Source: DSBG01 sp049975365 | GTDB taxonomy: Bacteria; Desulfobacterota; Desulfomonilia; UBA1062 | Assembly (NCBI GenBank): GCA_049975365.1 | Contig: JBNGDS010000011.1 | Coordinates: 1-55,617, forward strand | Direction of reading: 5' to 3' | Length of the DNA: 55,617 bases | Part shown: one piece after another, positions 15,851 to 25,002 of the stretch | How positions within the stretch are numbered: the first letter of the stretch is position 1 | Layout: each line of letters opens with the position of its first letter | Translations under genes and position numbers: made by a program | The notes under the pieces: model-generated | What the model saw: the letters and a program-made list of their open reading frames with translations, nothing else | Database searches by the model: none | Told to the model about the DNA's origin: nothing

Positions 15851-17224
15851 ATGGAGAAGGCAAGCATACAAGATCTGGTGAGCAGACAGAGAACTTTCTT
15901 CGCGTCCGGAGTGACCAGGGATCTTGATTTTCGTCTCAGACAGTTGAGGAAACTGCATGATGTCCTGAAAGACAATGACCTGCGTATTCTCGATGCCCTT
16001 TCTTCAGATATGAAGAAGCCGAAGCTCGAGGCCTATGCGAGCGAGATATCCCTGGTACTCAGCGAGATAACCTATGTTGCAAAGAGACTCCGTTCCTGGG
16101 CACGACCGAAAATGGCGTTGACCGCGCTGCCCCTTTTCCCTTCACGGTGCTGTATAACAAAGGAGCCGTTCGGAGTGGTACTCATTCTTTCTCCGTGGAA
16201 TTACCCGTTTCAGCTCGCTCTTGCACCGCTTGTCGGGGCTTTGGCAGCGGGGAACTGCGCCGTGATAAAACCTTCGGAGATATCATCTGCCACGAGCAGT
16301 GTTCTGGCGGAGATCTTCGAGAACAACTTCGATCCCCGGTGCGTCTCTGTGGTTACAGGAGGATCTGATACAGCACAAGACCTGCTGGAGGAGAAATTTG
16401 ACTATATCTTCTTCACCGGGAGTTCGCGGGTCGGCAGGCGTGTCATGGAGGCAGCGTCCCGTCACCTGACACCGGTTACCCTTGAACTTGGCGGAAAGAG
16501 CCCATGTATCGTGGACAGTGATGTGCACATGCTCTATGCGGCCCGAAGAATCGCATGGGCGAAATTCTTCAATGCCGGGCAGACGTGTGTAGCCCCTGAT
16601 TACCTTCTGGTGGATGAGAAAATCCTGAACGGGTTCCTGGATACTCTGAAAGCCGTAGTCCTGAAATTTTACGGAACTGACCCGTCTAAAAGCCCTGACT
16701 TTGCACGGATCATCAATGATCAGCATTTCTCCCGTCTGAGTTCTTACCTCGATCAGGGAGAGATAGTCGTCGGTGGACAGACAGACAGGGAACAGCGATA
16801 CATCGCACCCACCGTCATGAGGAATGTCCCGCCGGAGGCTCCCCTCATGCAGGAGGAGGTATTTGGTCCCGTGCTGCCCGTACTGAGCTACTCCAGTTTT
16901 CCCGAGGCGATCCGCTTCGTCAATTCCCGACCCAAGCCTCTTTCGCTGTACCTCTTCAGCAGGGACAGGGAACACCACACGCAGGTTCTCCGGGAAACAT
17001 CCTCAGGGGCCCTGTGCATCAACGATGCTGTGGTTCACTTTGTGTCTCACTTTCTTCCTTTTGGAGGAGTCGGGGAGAGCGGCATGGGGACTTATCATGG
17101 AAGGGCAAGTTTTGAAACCTTCAGTCACACCAAGGGGGTGGTGAAGAACACTCTTGCCTTTGATATACCGCTGAGATACGTTCCATACCGCTTCAAGCTT
17201 CAGCTCGTGAAGTGGTTCTTTTGA
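15851..17224 (+). CDS. Class 3-type aldehyde dehydrogenase
   Basis: 457 aa NAD(P)-dependent aldehyde dehydrogenase. Catalytic residues: Asn117 (SPWNYPF), Glu212 (LELGGKSP) and Cys246 (NAGQTCVAPDY). The cofactor loop FTGSSRVGRRVME is present. The length and the C-terminal basic/hydrophobic tail (VPYRFKLQLVKWFF) resemble ALDH3/fatty-aldehyde dehydrogenases, whose tail contacts membranes. It likely oxidises medium- or long-chain aldehydes. GGGGG lies about five bases before the ATG. Monocistronic. Confidence 0.93.
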   Translation: MEKASIQDLVSRQRTFFASGVTRDLDFRLRQLRKLHDVLKDNDLRILDALSSDMKKPKLEAYASEISLVLSEITYVAKRLRSWARPKMALTALPLFPSRCCITKEPFGVVLILSPWNYPFQLALAPLVGALAAGNCAVIKPSEISSATSSVLAEIFENNFDPRCVSVVTGGSDTAQDLLEEKFDYIFFTGSSRVGRRVMEAASRHLTPVTLELGGKSPCIVDSDVHMLYAARRIAWAKFFNAGQTCVAPDYLLVDEKILNGFLDTLKAVVLKFYGTDPSKSPDFARIINDQHFSRLSSYLDQGEIVVGGQTDREQRYIAPTVMRNVPPEAPLMQEEVFGPVLPVLSYSSFPEAIRFVNSRPKPLSLYLFSRDREHHTQVLRETSSGALCINDAVVHFVSHFLPFGGVGESGMGTYHGRASFETFSHTKGVVKNTLAFDIPLRYVPYRFKLQLVKWFF

Positions 17225-17257
17225 TCGGGGGGAATTCCCTGTTTTCCGAACACTGTC

Positions 17258-18165
17258 TCAGGAGAGGGGAGGGGAGATCTGTTTTGACAGAAATCTCGTC
17301 ATCTGGGATATGACCATCTCCATGATCTCCCGGGGCAGGAAATATCCCAAACCCTTACTCATGAGCAGTTCGGTGATCTGTCCGGCGGTCGAGTCAACAT
17401 CCCTGGTGGATCTCAGGGTCTCTTCTATGAGAGATCTCGTCTGGGCAGCGGCCTCCATGGATTTCGAGAGGAAGTTCCTCGCCTCCTCGCCCGTGAGGGC
17501 TCCGTAGTGCTCTGCCAGGTACACGTCTATCTCATAGGATGCCATCTTCATGAGACTGTTCTGATACTGGTCAAAATTGGAGTTGGCTGATGCAAAGATC
17601 GTATCGCCGTAGAGAATACCACCTGCATCCGAACCGAAGAGGGCCTTCTCCTGGGGAATGTAGATGGCAATCGAACACGATGAGTGGCCGGGAACCGCGA
17701 TCACTTCCAGGGTGAGATCCCCACAGGGTATGAGATCTGAATCGTGGAGCGTCTCCTCCACCTCGATGGAATCAATGTCAAGACCGTACTCCTCGAGGGG
17801 TGCATTCTGACCGATTGAAGAGAGCAGGAGTCTGCTGAATTCAATGATTGAGCCCATGACCTTGGGCCTGGTGAGCTGAGTCTTCGCCTTTTCGGATGCG
17901 CTCACTTGTATCCAGGGCCACATCCGTTTCAGATAGGGCACTGCCCCACATGATCGAAGTGCGAGTGAAAAATGATGATGCGCCTGATCTTCTCCACCTC
18001 GATGGAGAATCTCTCGACCTGGTCCTTGATGTCAGGGATGACGGAAGCCATTCCTCCGCCCAGGAGTGCATACTCGTCTCCCCCGTCCACGAGGTACATA
18101 TTCGATTCGCTGCGTCCCAGGAGGAGTATCCTATCAGTCACATTTCCCGGTTTCTCAATTCTCAT
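17258..18165 (-). pseudogene. Metallo-beta-lactamase-fold hydrolase interrupted by a -1 frameshift
   Basis: Two adjoining minus-strand frames make one protein. Codons from 18165 give MRIEKPGNV...FHSHFDHVG and run into a stop. The other frame, from about 17945 to 17258, continues with VPYLKRMWPWIQVSAS and the remaining MBL elements (VPGHSSCS, LFGSDAGG, AEHYGALTG). Adding one G to the GGGG run at 17944-17947 restores a single 302-aa frame reading HVG-AVPYLKR. The metal ligands HSHFDH, H, D and H are all preserved. Either a very recent mutation, a sequencing slip in the homopolymer, or a slippery frameshift site. GAGG precedes the ATG at 18165. Confidence 0.8.
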
Positions 18166-18440
18166 TGCACCATCCTCGATCGGGTCGTCTGAATTCGTGG
18201 CAGTTCGATCATGGTATCATGAGAAAACTCGAGAGTCAAAGAGCCATCCGGAGCCATGTGCTACTCCAGACGTCACGTTCAGCGTCCGGAGACATCAGCT
18301 TCTGTCGGATCAGACGAGAACCATCGGATTCCGACACGATTGGCTCACATCCCCTCTCCGGGGGACACGTGCAGGTTGCTCACGCTCTGTATGTGGTGTA
18401 TGTCCTGATTTCCTTTGGACCTGTTTGAGAGGAGGACACC

Positions 18441-19604
18441 ATGGGGATTCTTTCCAATACCATAAGCCTGTACCAGTACCGTGTGCAGGGAATGCGCCCA
18501 GAAGGAGACTTCGAGGCATGGGTCGGCCGAAAGCTGATGGAAAACCGGTTCATGAACATTGAAAAGACTGCGGATGAATCCTCCACAGGCTGGGTTGTAT
18601 TCGACAACCATCAGGGCTCGGACTTCACGAATCCAAATACGTTCACTCGCGATCACTACTATGTTTTCAGCCTCCGCAGAGATCAGAGAAAGGTTCCCGC
18701 AATCCTTTTGAAGACTATGCTTGAGGCTGAATGTGAAAAATGGCTTTCAGGGAGGCCCTCAATTTCCCGGGTGCCGACCAGGCGCAGGCTCGAGATCAAA
18801 GAGGACATCCACGCCTCGCTCATTGCCCGCAGTCTCCCCATACCTTCTGCCTGCGATGTGGTCTGGGACACGAGGTCCGACACTGTAAGTGTCACCAGTA
18901 TCAGCACCAGGGTGCTCGACATGGTGGAGGATGAATTCAGCAGAACCTTCGAGGGATTCCTGCTGGAGCCCATCCATCCGATCAGTCGAGCTGAGTGTGT
19001 CCTGGACAAAAGCCTTCACGGAGCCCTGGAGAGGGCCAATCAGGCACCTTCGAAAGATGTCCTTCTCCAGATCAAGAAGAATCGGTGGCTCGGGTGGGAA
19101 TTTCTTCTGTGGCTCATGTACCGGACGAGCACGGGATCTTCGATGTACGAGATAAACCAGGATGGACCTGCTCTCAGAGATGAACGATTCCTCAGTTATC
19201 TCCACGATCGGTTTGTCCTCTCATCGGAAGGCGAGGACGGTATCCGTAAGAGCTCCATCATTGGACCGCAGAGGAATTTTTCCGAGGCGCGGAGAGCCAT
19301 TCAGGACGGCAAGAACATTACGGAAGCACTTCTGTATTTTGAAAAGGATTCCCTGAAATGGAAGATGTCCCTGAAGGCCGACCTGTTTGCATTCGGATCC
19401 TTTGCCTGTCCTGCGGTTACTATCGCGCGTGATGATCGTACAGACCCTGTCAGGGAAAGAGAGGCGGCATTCTTCGAACGCATGAATCTCCTGGAGACCG
19501 GCCTTCAGCTCTTTAACAGCATCTACGCCGCATTCCTGTCGGAGCGCCTTCAGGGGAAATGGCAGGGCACGATCAGGGAGATCCGCACGTGGCTGAACCA
19601 GTGA
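18441..19604 (+). CDS. rdgC: RdgC family recombination-associated protein (Geobacter type)
   Basis: 387 aa. The N-terminal MGILSNTISLYQYRV, AWVGRKLMENRFMNIEKTADESSTGWVVF and later FSLRRDQRKVPAILLK, plus SLPIPSACDVVWDT and STRVLDMVEDEFSRTF, follow the divergent RdgC form found in deltaproteobacteria. Classical RdgC is a ring-shaped DNA-binding protein that restrains RecA. The C-terminal half is more variable and longer than the E. coli protein. GAGGAGG lies five bases before the ATG. It stands alone; no phage or recombination genes flank it. Confidence 0.8.
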   Translation: MGILSNTISLYQYRVQGMRPEGDFEAWVGRKLMENRFMNIEKTADESSTGWVVFDNHQGSDFTNPNTFTRDHYYVFSLRRDQRKVPAILLKTMLEAECEKWLSGRPSISRVPTRRRLEIKEDIHASLIARSLPIPSACDVVWDTRSDTVSVTSISTRVLDMVEDEFSRTFEGFLLEPIHPISRAECVLDKSLHGALERANQAPSKDVLLQIKKNRWLGWEFLLWLMYRTSTGSSMYEINQDGPALRDERFLSYLHDRFVLSSEGEDGIRKSSIIGPQRNFSEARRAIQDGKNITEALLYFEKDSLKWKMSLKADLFAFGSFACPAVTIARDDRTDPVREREAAFFERMNLLETGLQLFNSIYAAFLSERLQGKWQGTIREIRTWLNQ

Positions 19605-19708
19605 GGGACAGCTGTGTACCCTCTGGGAACTATGTCGACTCCTGGTGAGCACTACTGTCTGGTACGGTTTCTCCCAGCAGGCAGAGACCAGAGCAAGGAG
19701 GGCCTGAA

Positions 19709-20260
19709 ATGCGGGAGGGATGCATGACGGTGTTCATAATCGTAGGGATGCCTGCTTCGGGAAAGAACATCGCCAGGATGTACGCTCAGGAGAAGCGCAT
19801 ACCCTATTATTCCACCGGAGATATTGTACGGGGTGAGATTGCAGAAAGAGACATGAGTGCAGATGCTGAGACCACTGCACGGATTTCAGATGAGCTGAGA
19901 GGTCATGACGGAATGGGTGTGACCCGCAGGGCGCTGTCCATGGCACTCGAGCATGAGGGTGCAGTGGTTTTCCTCGAAGGGATGCGCTCCTGGCAGGAGG
20001 TAGAGCTCATCAGGAATCACGTCCCGGTTGTCGTGATAGCGTTCCTGGCGCCCCGTGATGTCAGACGATCGAGAATGCTTTCCCGGGGAAGGGAGGATGA
20101 TGCAGGTGCTTTCTTCGACGAGCGGGACATGAGGGAGATCTCATATGGAGCCGCTACGCCGATTGCGCGGGCGGACGGGTATGTCCTGAACATCGGGAGC
20201 GTGGATGAGGCACGTGAATCCCTTGATGCAATCGTCAGGACATATCTTCCCGGGAGGTGA
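19709..20260 (+). CDS. P-loop nucleotide-kinase-like protein related to archaeal UPF0200
   Basis: 183 aa. The order of blocks matches UPF0200/dephospho-CoA-kinase-like P-loop proteins of archaea: FIIVGMPASGKNIAR, IPYYSTGDIVRGEIAERDM, GMGVTRRALSMAL, VVFLEGMRSWQEVELIR, the LID-like RSRMLSRGREDDAGAFFDERD, and a C-terminal NIGSVDEARESL. The P-loop is odd, with Lys followed by Asn-Ile rather than the usual GT/ST. The start ATG at 19709 has AAGGAGG seven bases upstream; an ATG at 19724 also has a GGAGGG. The substrate is unknown. Confidence 0.72.
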   Translation: MREGCMTVFIIVGMPASGKNIARMYAQEKRIPYYSTGDIVRGEIAERDMSADAETTARISDELRGHDGMGVTRRALSMALEHEGAVVFLEGMRSWQEVELIRNHVPVVVIAFLAPRDVRRSRMLSRGREDDAGAFFDERDMREISYGAATPIARADGYVLNIGSVDEARESLDAIVRTYLPGR

Positions 20261-20270
20261 ATCCGCACGC

Positions 20271-20408
20271 ATCTTTGTGCACTCGTTCGCTTTGTCCGAA
20301 CCAGGCGGCAAGATTCCCAGCGGTTCCAGGCAGTGCATCGATACTCTCCGCTTCCTTTCCAATACTGATTGCTTTCCACATCTCCGGAATGATCGATGGG
20401 TGTTTCAC
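20271..20408 (-). pseudogene. Remnant of an N-terminal winged-helix segment of the Fe-S protein at 37.6-38.6 kb
   Basis: The minus-strand translation contains PSIIPEMWKAI, EAESIDALPGT and LAAWFGQSE in order. The intact protein at 37575-38570 has SQIVPEIWKTV, EAEMVNALPAT and LAEKFGKSLE at the same spacing. The match covers about 46 codons and then runs into unrelated sequence and the end of the kinase gene. None of the cysteine-rich or ferredoxin part is present. Interpreted as a decayed, truncated second copy; it sits in the otherwise empty 300-bp gap 20261-20561. Confidence 0.55.
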
Positions 20409-20561
20409 CAGAGATTTTTTAATAATTCTCGGTTGTGGATCTTGCTGTGCAACCGGTACGTCCTTATTAGAACTACTATTCTCATCATGCAACGGAGGTC
20501 GGGGCGAGTTCATCTGCCGGGGTGAAGTTCCTTGTGGAAGTGACCCTTTGTGGGGGAGGAA

Positions 20562-21425
20562 ATGAAGCCGCTCTTTTCCCATGTAGATATTAAAAATACG
20601 TATGAACAGATCGATGATCACCGCCATACCAGCATGCTCATCCAGCGCTATGCAGCCAATTCCCGTGATATCAGGGACGTGGCGCTCGAGGGATTGAACC
20701 TGGAGGCATGTGAACGAGTCATCGATCTGGGTTGCGGATACGGGTTCTTTACAGAAAAGCTCAAAGGCAGGCTCGCACCATCTGCAACCATCGTAGGCAT
20801 TGATGTGGTGAACAGGTCCAATAGAGAGGCATTCAAGGCGACCGTATCCTCGATGAGCTACAGGGCCGAATACATCCAGGACAGTGCCGATATCATTGTG
20901 GACATGGATGACGCAAGCTGGGATCTTGCCATTGCGAGCTATTCCCTGTACTTTTTCCCGCACCTGATTCCCGATATATCACGCATCCTGAGGCCGGACG
21001 GTGTTTTCATTACCCTTACCCACAGCAGGTATTCCCTGCAGGAGGTTACCACTCTGGTGCCTGGCTGCATGAAGATTTCCGGGCTTGATCCCCCCGGGGA
21101 TCTCAGGATTCACAGGCTCTTCCGTTCTTTTTCCCTCGAAGAAGGGTATGAGCAGCTTGCAGGATATTTTGATAGGGTTGAACGAATCATGTATGACAAT
21201 TCCCTTACATTCCCGCTCGACCAGGTCAGGGACTGCATTGATTATCTCGACAAGAAGAGGTACCTGATATTCAAGGAAGTGATGGAAATGCACCCCCACA
21301 AAATCGATGAGGTGGTGTCGCATTTCAACAGGGCAGTCAGTGAGCATGCAGAAGTACACGGGAAGGTGATCATAACGAAGGATGATGCTGTCTTCCGGTG
21401 CTTTCATCCCCATCGAAAGGATTAG
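20562..21425 (+). CDS. Class I SAM-dependent methyltransferase
   Basis: 287 aa from the ATG at 20562, which has GGGGGAGGA just upstream; a GTG at 20550 is an alternative. Rossmann-type methyltransferase motifs: motif I RVIDLGCGYGFFTEKL, motif II ATIVGIDVV, motif IV WDLAIASYSLYFFPHL, and motif V ILRPDGVFITLTHSRYS. The C-terminal ~100 residues form a charged helical region. The substrate cannot be inferred. The NUDIX gene starts only 6 bp after the stop, so these two probably form an operon. Confidence 0.85.
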   Translation: MKPLFSHVDIKNTYEQIDDHRHTSMLIQRYAANSRDIRDVALEGLNLEACERVIDLGCGYGFFTEKLKGRLAPSATIVGIDVVNRSNREAFKATVSSMSYRAEYIQDSADIIVDMDDASWDLAIASYSLYFFPHLIPDISRILRPDGVFITLTHSRYSLQEVTTLVPGCMKISGLDPPGDLRIHRLFRSFSLEEGYEQLAGYFDRVERIMYDNSLTFPLDQVRDCIDYLDKKRYLIFKEVMEMHPHKIDEVVSHFNRAVSEHAEVHGKVIITKDDAVFRCFHPHRKD

Positions 21426-21431
21426 GTGGAC

Positions 21432-22463
21432 ATGAAAAAACGCAGGCGCTTCTGTCCATACTGTGCACAACCCATCGAACACGGGCAGGTGGAGGGCAAG
21501 GGCCGGGACTTCTGTGCCTCCTGTGGAACCGTATTCTATGAGAATCCCCTGCCGGTTGCCAGCAGCATTGTGGCCAACGAAAAGAGGGAGATCCTTCTGG
21601 TGAAACGGAAACACCATCCTCATCGGGGAATGTGGTGCCTGCCGATCGGGTTCGCAGAATCCGGTGAAGACGTGCATCAGGCGGCGCTGCGTGAACTGCA
21701 TGAGGAGTCAGGGCTCACCGGGAAGATCGTTCGGCTCGTCGATGTAGATACTGTGGAGAGCGATTTCTATGGCTCACTCGCTATCGTAACCTATGAGGTG
21801 AAGGCAACAGGCGGAAAACTCGAACCTGGTGATGATGCATCGGATGCCAGGTTTTTCCCCCTCACGGATATGCCGGAACTCGCGTGGTCATCCAATACGA
21901 AGGCAGTCAAACTCTTTATCGATCACTACCGTGACACCTGGGCTATGCAGGATTCATTCCGCCAGCTTTTGTCCGAACCTTTTCCCGATGATATTGTATC
22001 CTGGAGTCCGAATGAACAGAGGGCTCTGCTGACCGACATGCTGGCAAAGATCATTGAGAAAGACTGCGATAAGATCACGGGGGACTGGATCAATGCCGTG
22101 ACAACGGGTATTCCCGCACTCCTGCCGCACCTCGACCTCCTGGAAGGCGTACACCGGAGGGTCTTGGATTGTGTCAGGGTTTCTCTGCAGGGTTCCTCTG
22201 CAGGGTTTGATTTTACGATCTTCGACGGTGTGGGGTATAATCTTGCCAACAACAGTATTTCTCTGCCGGATATGCTGAATGCCCTTGCCCTGAGCAGAAA
22301 GAGTATCTGGATGCATGTGCTCAGGAAGAAAATTCTCTCTTCACCTCTGGAGATCTACATCGCCCTCGAGCTCAACAACAAGATCATTTTCCTCTATGAC
22401 AGGGTTAATTATTTCATCACGTCAGGCTATATGAACTGCCTGAGGGGCTGGAAGACTCTGTGA
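21432..22463 (+). CDS. NUDIX hydrolase with zinc ribbon and an extra C-terminal domain
   Basis: 343 aa. An N-terminal zinc ribbon (CPYC ... CASC) is followed by a canonical Nudix box, G-x5-E-x7-REL-x-EE-x-GL, in GFAESGEDVHQAALRELHEE. This front part resembles NudC/ADP-ribose-type NUDIX proteins. From about residue 175 a ~165-residue helical domain follows (around SEPFPDDIVSWSPNEQRALLTDMLAKI and GDWINAVTTGIPALL) that I cannot assign. A fused sensor or regulatory domain is possible. It follows the methyltransferase gene closely; the ATG at 21432 lies 6 bp behind its stop. Confidence 0.85.
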   Translation: MKKRRRFCPYCAQPIEHGQVEGKGRDFCASCGTVFYENPLPVASSIVANEKREILLVKRKHHPHRGMWCLPIGFAESGEDVHQAALRELHEESGLTGKIVRLVDVDTVESDFYGSLAIVTYEVKATGGKLEPGDDASDARFFPLTDMPELAWSSNTKAVKLFIDHYRDTWAMQDSFRQLLSEPFPDDIVSWSPNEQRALLTDMLAKIIEKDCDKITGDWINAVTTGIPALLPHLDLLEGVHRRVLDCVRVSLQGSSAGFDFTIFDGVGYNLANNSISLPDMLNALALSRKSIWMHVLRKKILSSPLEIYIALELNNKIIFLYDRVNYFITSGYMNCLRGWKTL

Positions 22464-22558
22464 TCATGTGCTGAAGGAAGGGATCACTCCTTGAGTTCTT
22501 TCCGAAACAGGCAGGGAGAAACCGTGACCGGAAGGAAGAGAGAGTTCAGTCCAGGGAG

Positions 22559-23518
22559 TTAGTCCGGAAGAGGCCATAAGAACTCCCCTGTGCCGTGAAA
22601 AGCCTCGATCTGTTCGATGGTCTGCTTCACCTTTCTCATAAGCGCCTCCTCGGTGTTGAACGCGTTGTGTGGTGTGAGGATCACATTGTCATGCTGCGTG
22701 AGAAGTCTGATGGAGCGGATCACACCGTCTTCATGTCCCTCTCCGGTTCTCAGATGGTGTGAGAGTTCACTCTCGTGTTCGAACACATCGAGGGCCACTC
22801 CGCCGAGGTGTCCTTCTTCCATGAGTCGGACGAGGGCTTTCAGAGGGGAGAGTTCTCCCCTGGCAATGTTTATGAACACGCATCCGTGGCGGGCTTTCCT
22901 GAGCGTTTCATGATCAAAGTATTCCATATTGTCATCCGTGAGGTTCATTGCGCACACGATCACATCGGCCTGTGCCAGCCCCTCCTCCAGGGATACATAT
23001 CGAACATCGGAGTGCCTCTGAACGATATCCACGCCGACCACATTCATCCCAAGTGCTTCTCCCAGCCGGCAGACTTCATACCCGATATTCCCCACACCGA
23101 CCACGAGGAGCGTTCTGCCCATGCACTCTCTGCCGGTTAGACCATCGCGGTTGAAGACAGAGAAGGTTTTCGCCTGGGCAGGGAGTTTCCTGAACAGGGC
23201 AGTCCACAGCACCATGGCCTGTTCCGCTACTGCCCTGCTGCAGTAGTGGGGGAGATACCCGCAGCGAATGTTGAGGTCTGAATGCAGGCTCTGTATATGA
23301 TCATACCCTGTGCTCCGGGTCAGGACTCCCTGGAGGAGGTGCTTCCAGCTCGTGGGGATCACGGATTGGGTGCGAATGCAGATAAGACCTGCCGGAGGTG
23401 AAGATATCGGATCATCCTGCACGGTCACGGAGCTGAATCCTGCAGTGACAGTATCCGGGAGATGGTCCTTGAGGAGTCGCAACTCTTCTGCAAAGGTCTC
23501 GTAAAAAAAGACATCCAT
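22559..23518 (-). CDS. D-2-hydroxyacid dehydrogenase family protein
   Basis: 319 aa. The NAD-binding Rossmann motif is GVGNIGYEV (about 150), with a following acidic VGVDIV. Catalytic residues of the family are visible as Arg in INIARGEL, Glu in ALDVFEHE and His in LTPHNAFN. The domain order matches D-lactate/hydroxyacid dehydrogenases. The N-terminal substrate domain has QSVIPTSW and STGYDHI. It probably reduces a 2-keto acid or oxidises the D-hydroxyacid; the substrate is not determined. GGAGG lies seven bases before the ATG. Confidence 0.9.
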   Translation of the reverse strand: MDVFFYETFAEELRLLKDHLPDTVTAGFSSVTVQDDPISSPPAGLICIRTQSVIPTSWKHLLQGVLTRSTGYDHIQSLHSDLNIRCGYLPHYCSRAVAEQAMVLWTALFRKLPAQAKTFSVFNRDGLTGRECMGRTLLVVGVGNIGYEVCRLGEALGMNVVGVDIVQRHSDVRYVSLEEGLAQADVIVCAMNLTDDNMEYFDHETLRKARHGCVFINIARGELSPLKALVRLMEEGHLGGVALDVFEHESELSHHLRTGEGHEDGVIRSIRLLTQHDNVILTPHNAFNTEEALMRKVKQTIEQIEAFHGTGEFLWPLPD

Positions 23519-23787
23519 GTATTTTCCTCCAGGAAACGAGTTTGCCTCTACCCTGTTCCAATCTTGCCGACTCTCACTGCCGGGATGTTCATGTATGACG
23601 TCTGCCGGGTGTATTGTAGATATTCACATGTGGATTTGTCCAGAAGTCTCTTGATGGAATTGAGAATACACAAGAGGTGGGAGAGAGATCTTTTAAGAAT
23701 CGGTGCAAGATAGCCGTATAGTAATTCGGACAACTTCCGGGAATACGAGGTGTCCCGGAGAGCTCCGTACACAGGAGGACGACTGGG

Positions 23788-25002
23788 GTGAAGAAGGTGT
23801 TCTCATTTTTCGTGCCAGGGGGGATCCTCTTTCTCGCCGCAATCCTGTGTGTTCACCTCCAGTGGTCTGCCGGATACCTGAATGCCGTAAGTACGATCTA
23901 CCCGTACCTGGTCTTCTGTATCGCCATTCTCCTTGGCTGGAGGTTCAATCGGAGTTCACTGGTTTTCGGGGTCATCATCCTGGCCTTTGCCGACAGGTCA
24001 CTGCTTCTCTATCCCGAAGGACGCATACTGCAGGGAACGACTGCCTATATCGTGCATCACGCAGTGATGATTCTCCTTCCGATAAATTTCACCTCCCTCT
24101 GCCTCATGAAGGAACGGGGAATCTTCACTGTGCACGGGATCGTCAGAACATGTCTCATTGCCCTGCAGCCGGTTGCACTGGCGATTCTCGTGATCTTCAG
24201 CAAGGAAGCGATACTCCGGTTTCTGAGCGACCCGCTCCCGTCACATACTCTTTTCCCAGAAATTTCCCTCTACCAGGTCGAGACGATCCTGTTTGGATGC
24301 GCCTTTCTCATCATCCTCTACCGATACGCGAAAAGCAGGGGAGCAAAGGAAAACGGTTTCTTCTGGTCCCTCGCCATGGCTCTGGTCCCTCTTCTGAGCA
24401 CAAGATCCCAGGAGGAAGCAGGTTTCTTTTTTTCCACAGCAGGTCTTATCCTCATCGTCTCCGTAGTGGAGACCTCGCATGCAATGGCGTTCAGGGACGA
24501 ACTCACCGGCCTGCCCGCCCGCAGGGCTCTGAAGGAAGACCTGTTGAAGCTTCCCGGCCGGTATACGCTCGCCATGCTTGATATTGACCATTTCAAGAGA
24601 TTCAATGACCGTCATGGTCACGACGTGGGAGACCAGGTTCTCCGCATGGTGGCATCCAAACTGGCGAAAATCAGCGGAGGGGGAAAGGCGTTCAGGTACG
24701 GAGGAGAAGAGTTCACCGTGGTATTTCCGGGCCGGCATGCAGACCATGCCTTTGATCACCTGGAGGAACTCAGAAAGGAAATCGCATCGAGCGGTTTTGC
24801 CATCAGGTCGCCTTTCAGGCCCAGGAAGAAGCCCAGGAAACCCAGCACGCACAAGAAACCGACGACGCGGGTGAACCTAACGGTCAGCATCGGTGTTGCG
24901 AGTCGCACCGATCAGCATTCTTCGGTCCAGGACGTGCTCAAGGCAGCGGACAAGGCTCTCTATCGAGCGAAGAAACAAGGCAGAAACCGCGTGGTTGCCT
25001 GA
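23788..25002 (+). CDS. Membrane-bound diguanylate cyclase (GGDEF)
   Basis: 404 aa. About six hydrophobic segments in residues 1-235, then a GGDEF domain with LTGLPARRAL, the nucleotide/metal residues DIDHFKRFNDRHGHDVGD and the active-site loop YGGEEF (GGEEF is an active variant). The RxxD inhibitory site that normally lies five residues before the loop is absent (SGGG there). A basic Lys/Arg/Pro-rich insertion (RPRKKPRKPSTHKK) interrupts the domain before the final LTVSIGVAS. Likely makes cyclic di-GMP in response to an unknown membrane signal. GTG start with AGGAGG eight to nine bases upstream. Confidence 0.92.
   Translation: MKKVFSFFVPGGILFLAAILCVHLQWSAGYLNAVSTIYPYLVFCIAILLGWRFNRSSLVFGVIILAFADRSLLLYPEGRILQGTTAYIVHHAVMILLPINFTSLCLMKERGIFTVHGIVRTCLIALQPVALAILVIFSKEAILRFLSDPLPSHTLFPEISLYQVETILFGCAFLIILYRYAKSRGAKENGFFWSLAMALVPLLSTRSQEEAGFFFSTAGLILIVSVVETSHAMAFRDELTGLPARRALKEDLLKLPGRYTLAMLDIDHFKRFNDRHGHDVGDQVLRMVASKLAKISGGGKAFRYGGEEFTVVFPGRHADHAFDHLEELRKEIASSGFAIRSPFRPRKKPRKPSTHKKPTTRVNLTVSIGVASRTDQHSSVQDVLKAADKALYRAKKQGRNRVVA

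Noticed and set aside
20409..20963. Remaining part of a 242-codon minus-strand open frame
   Set aside because: It runs antisense through the methyltransferase gene, has no start signal and no recognisable motifs. Only the short stretch 20271-20408 is considered meaningful.
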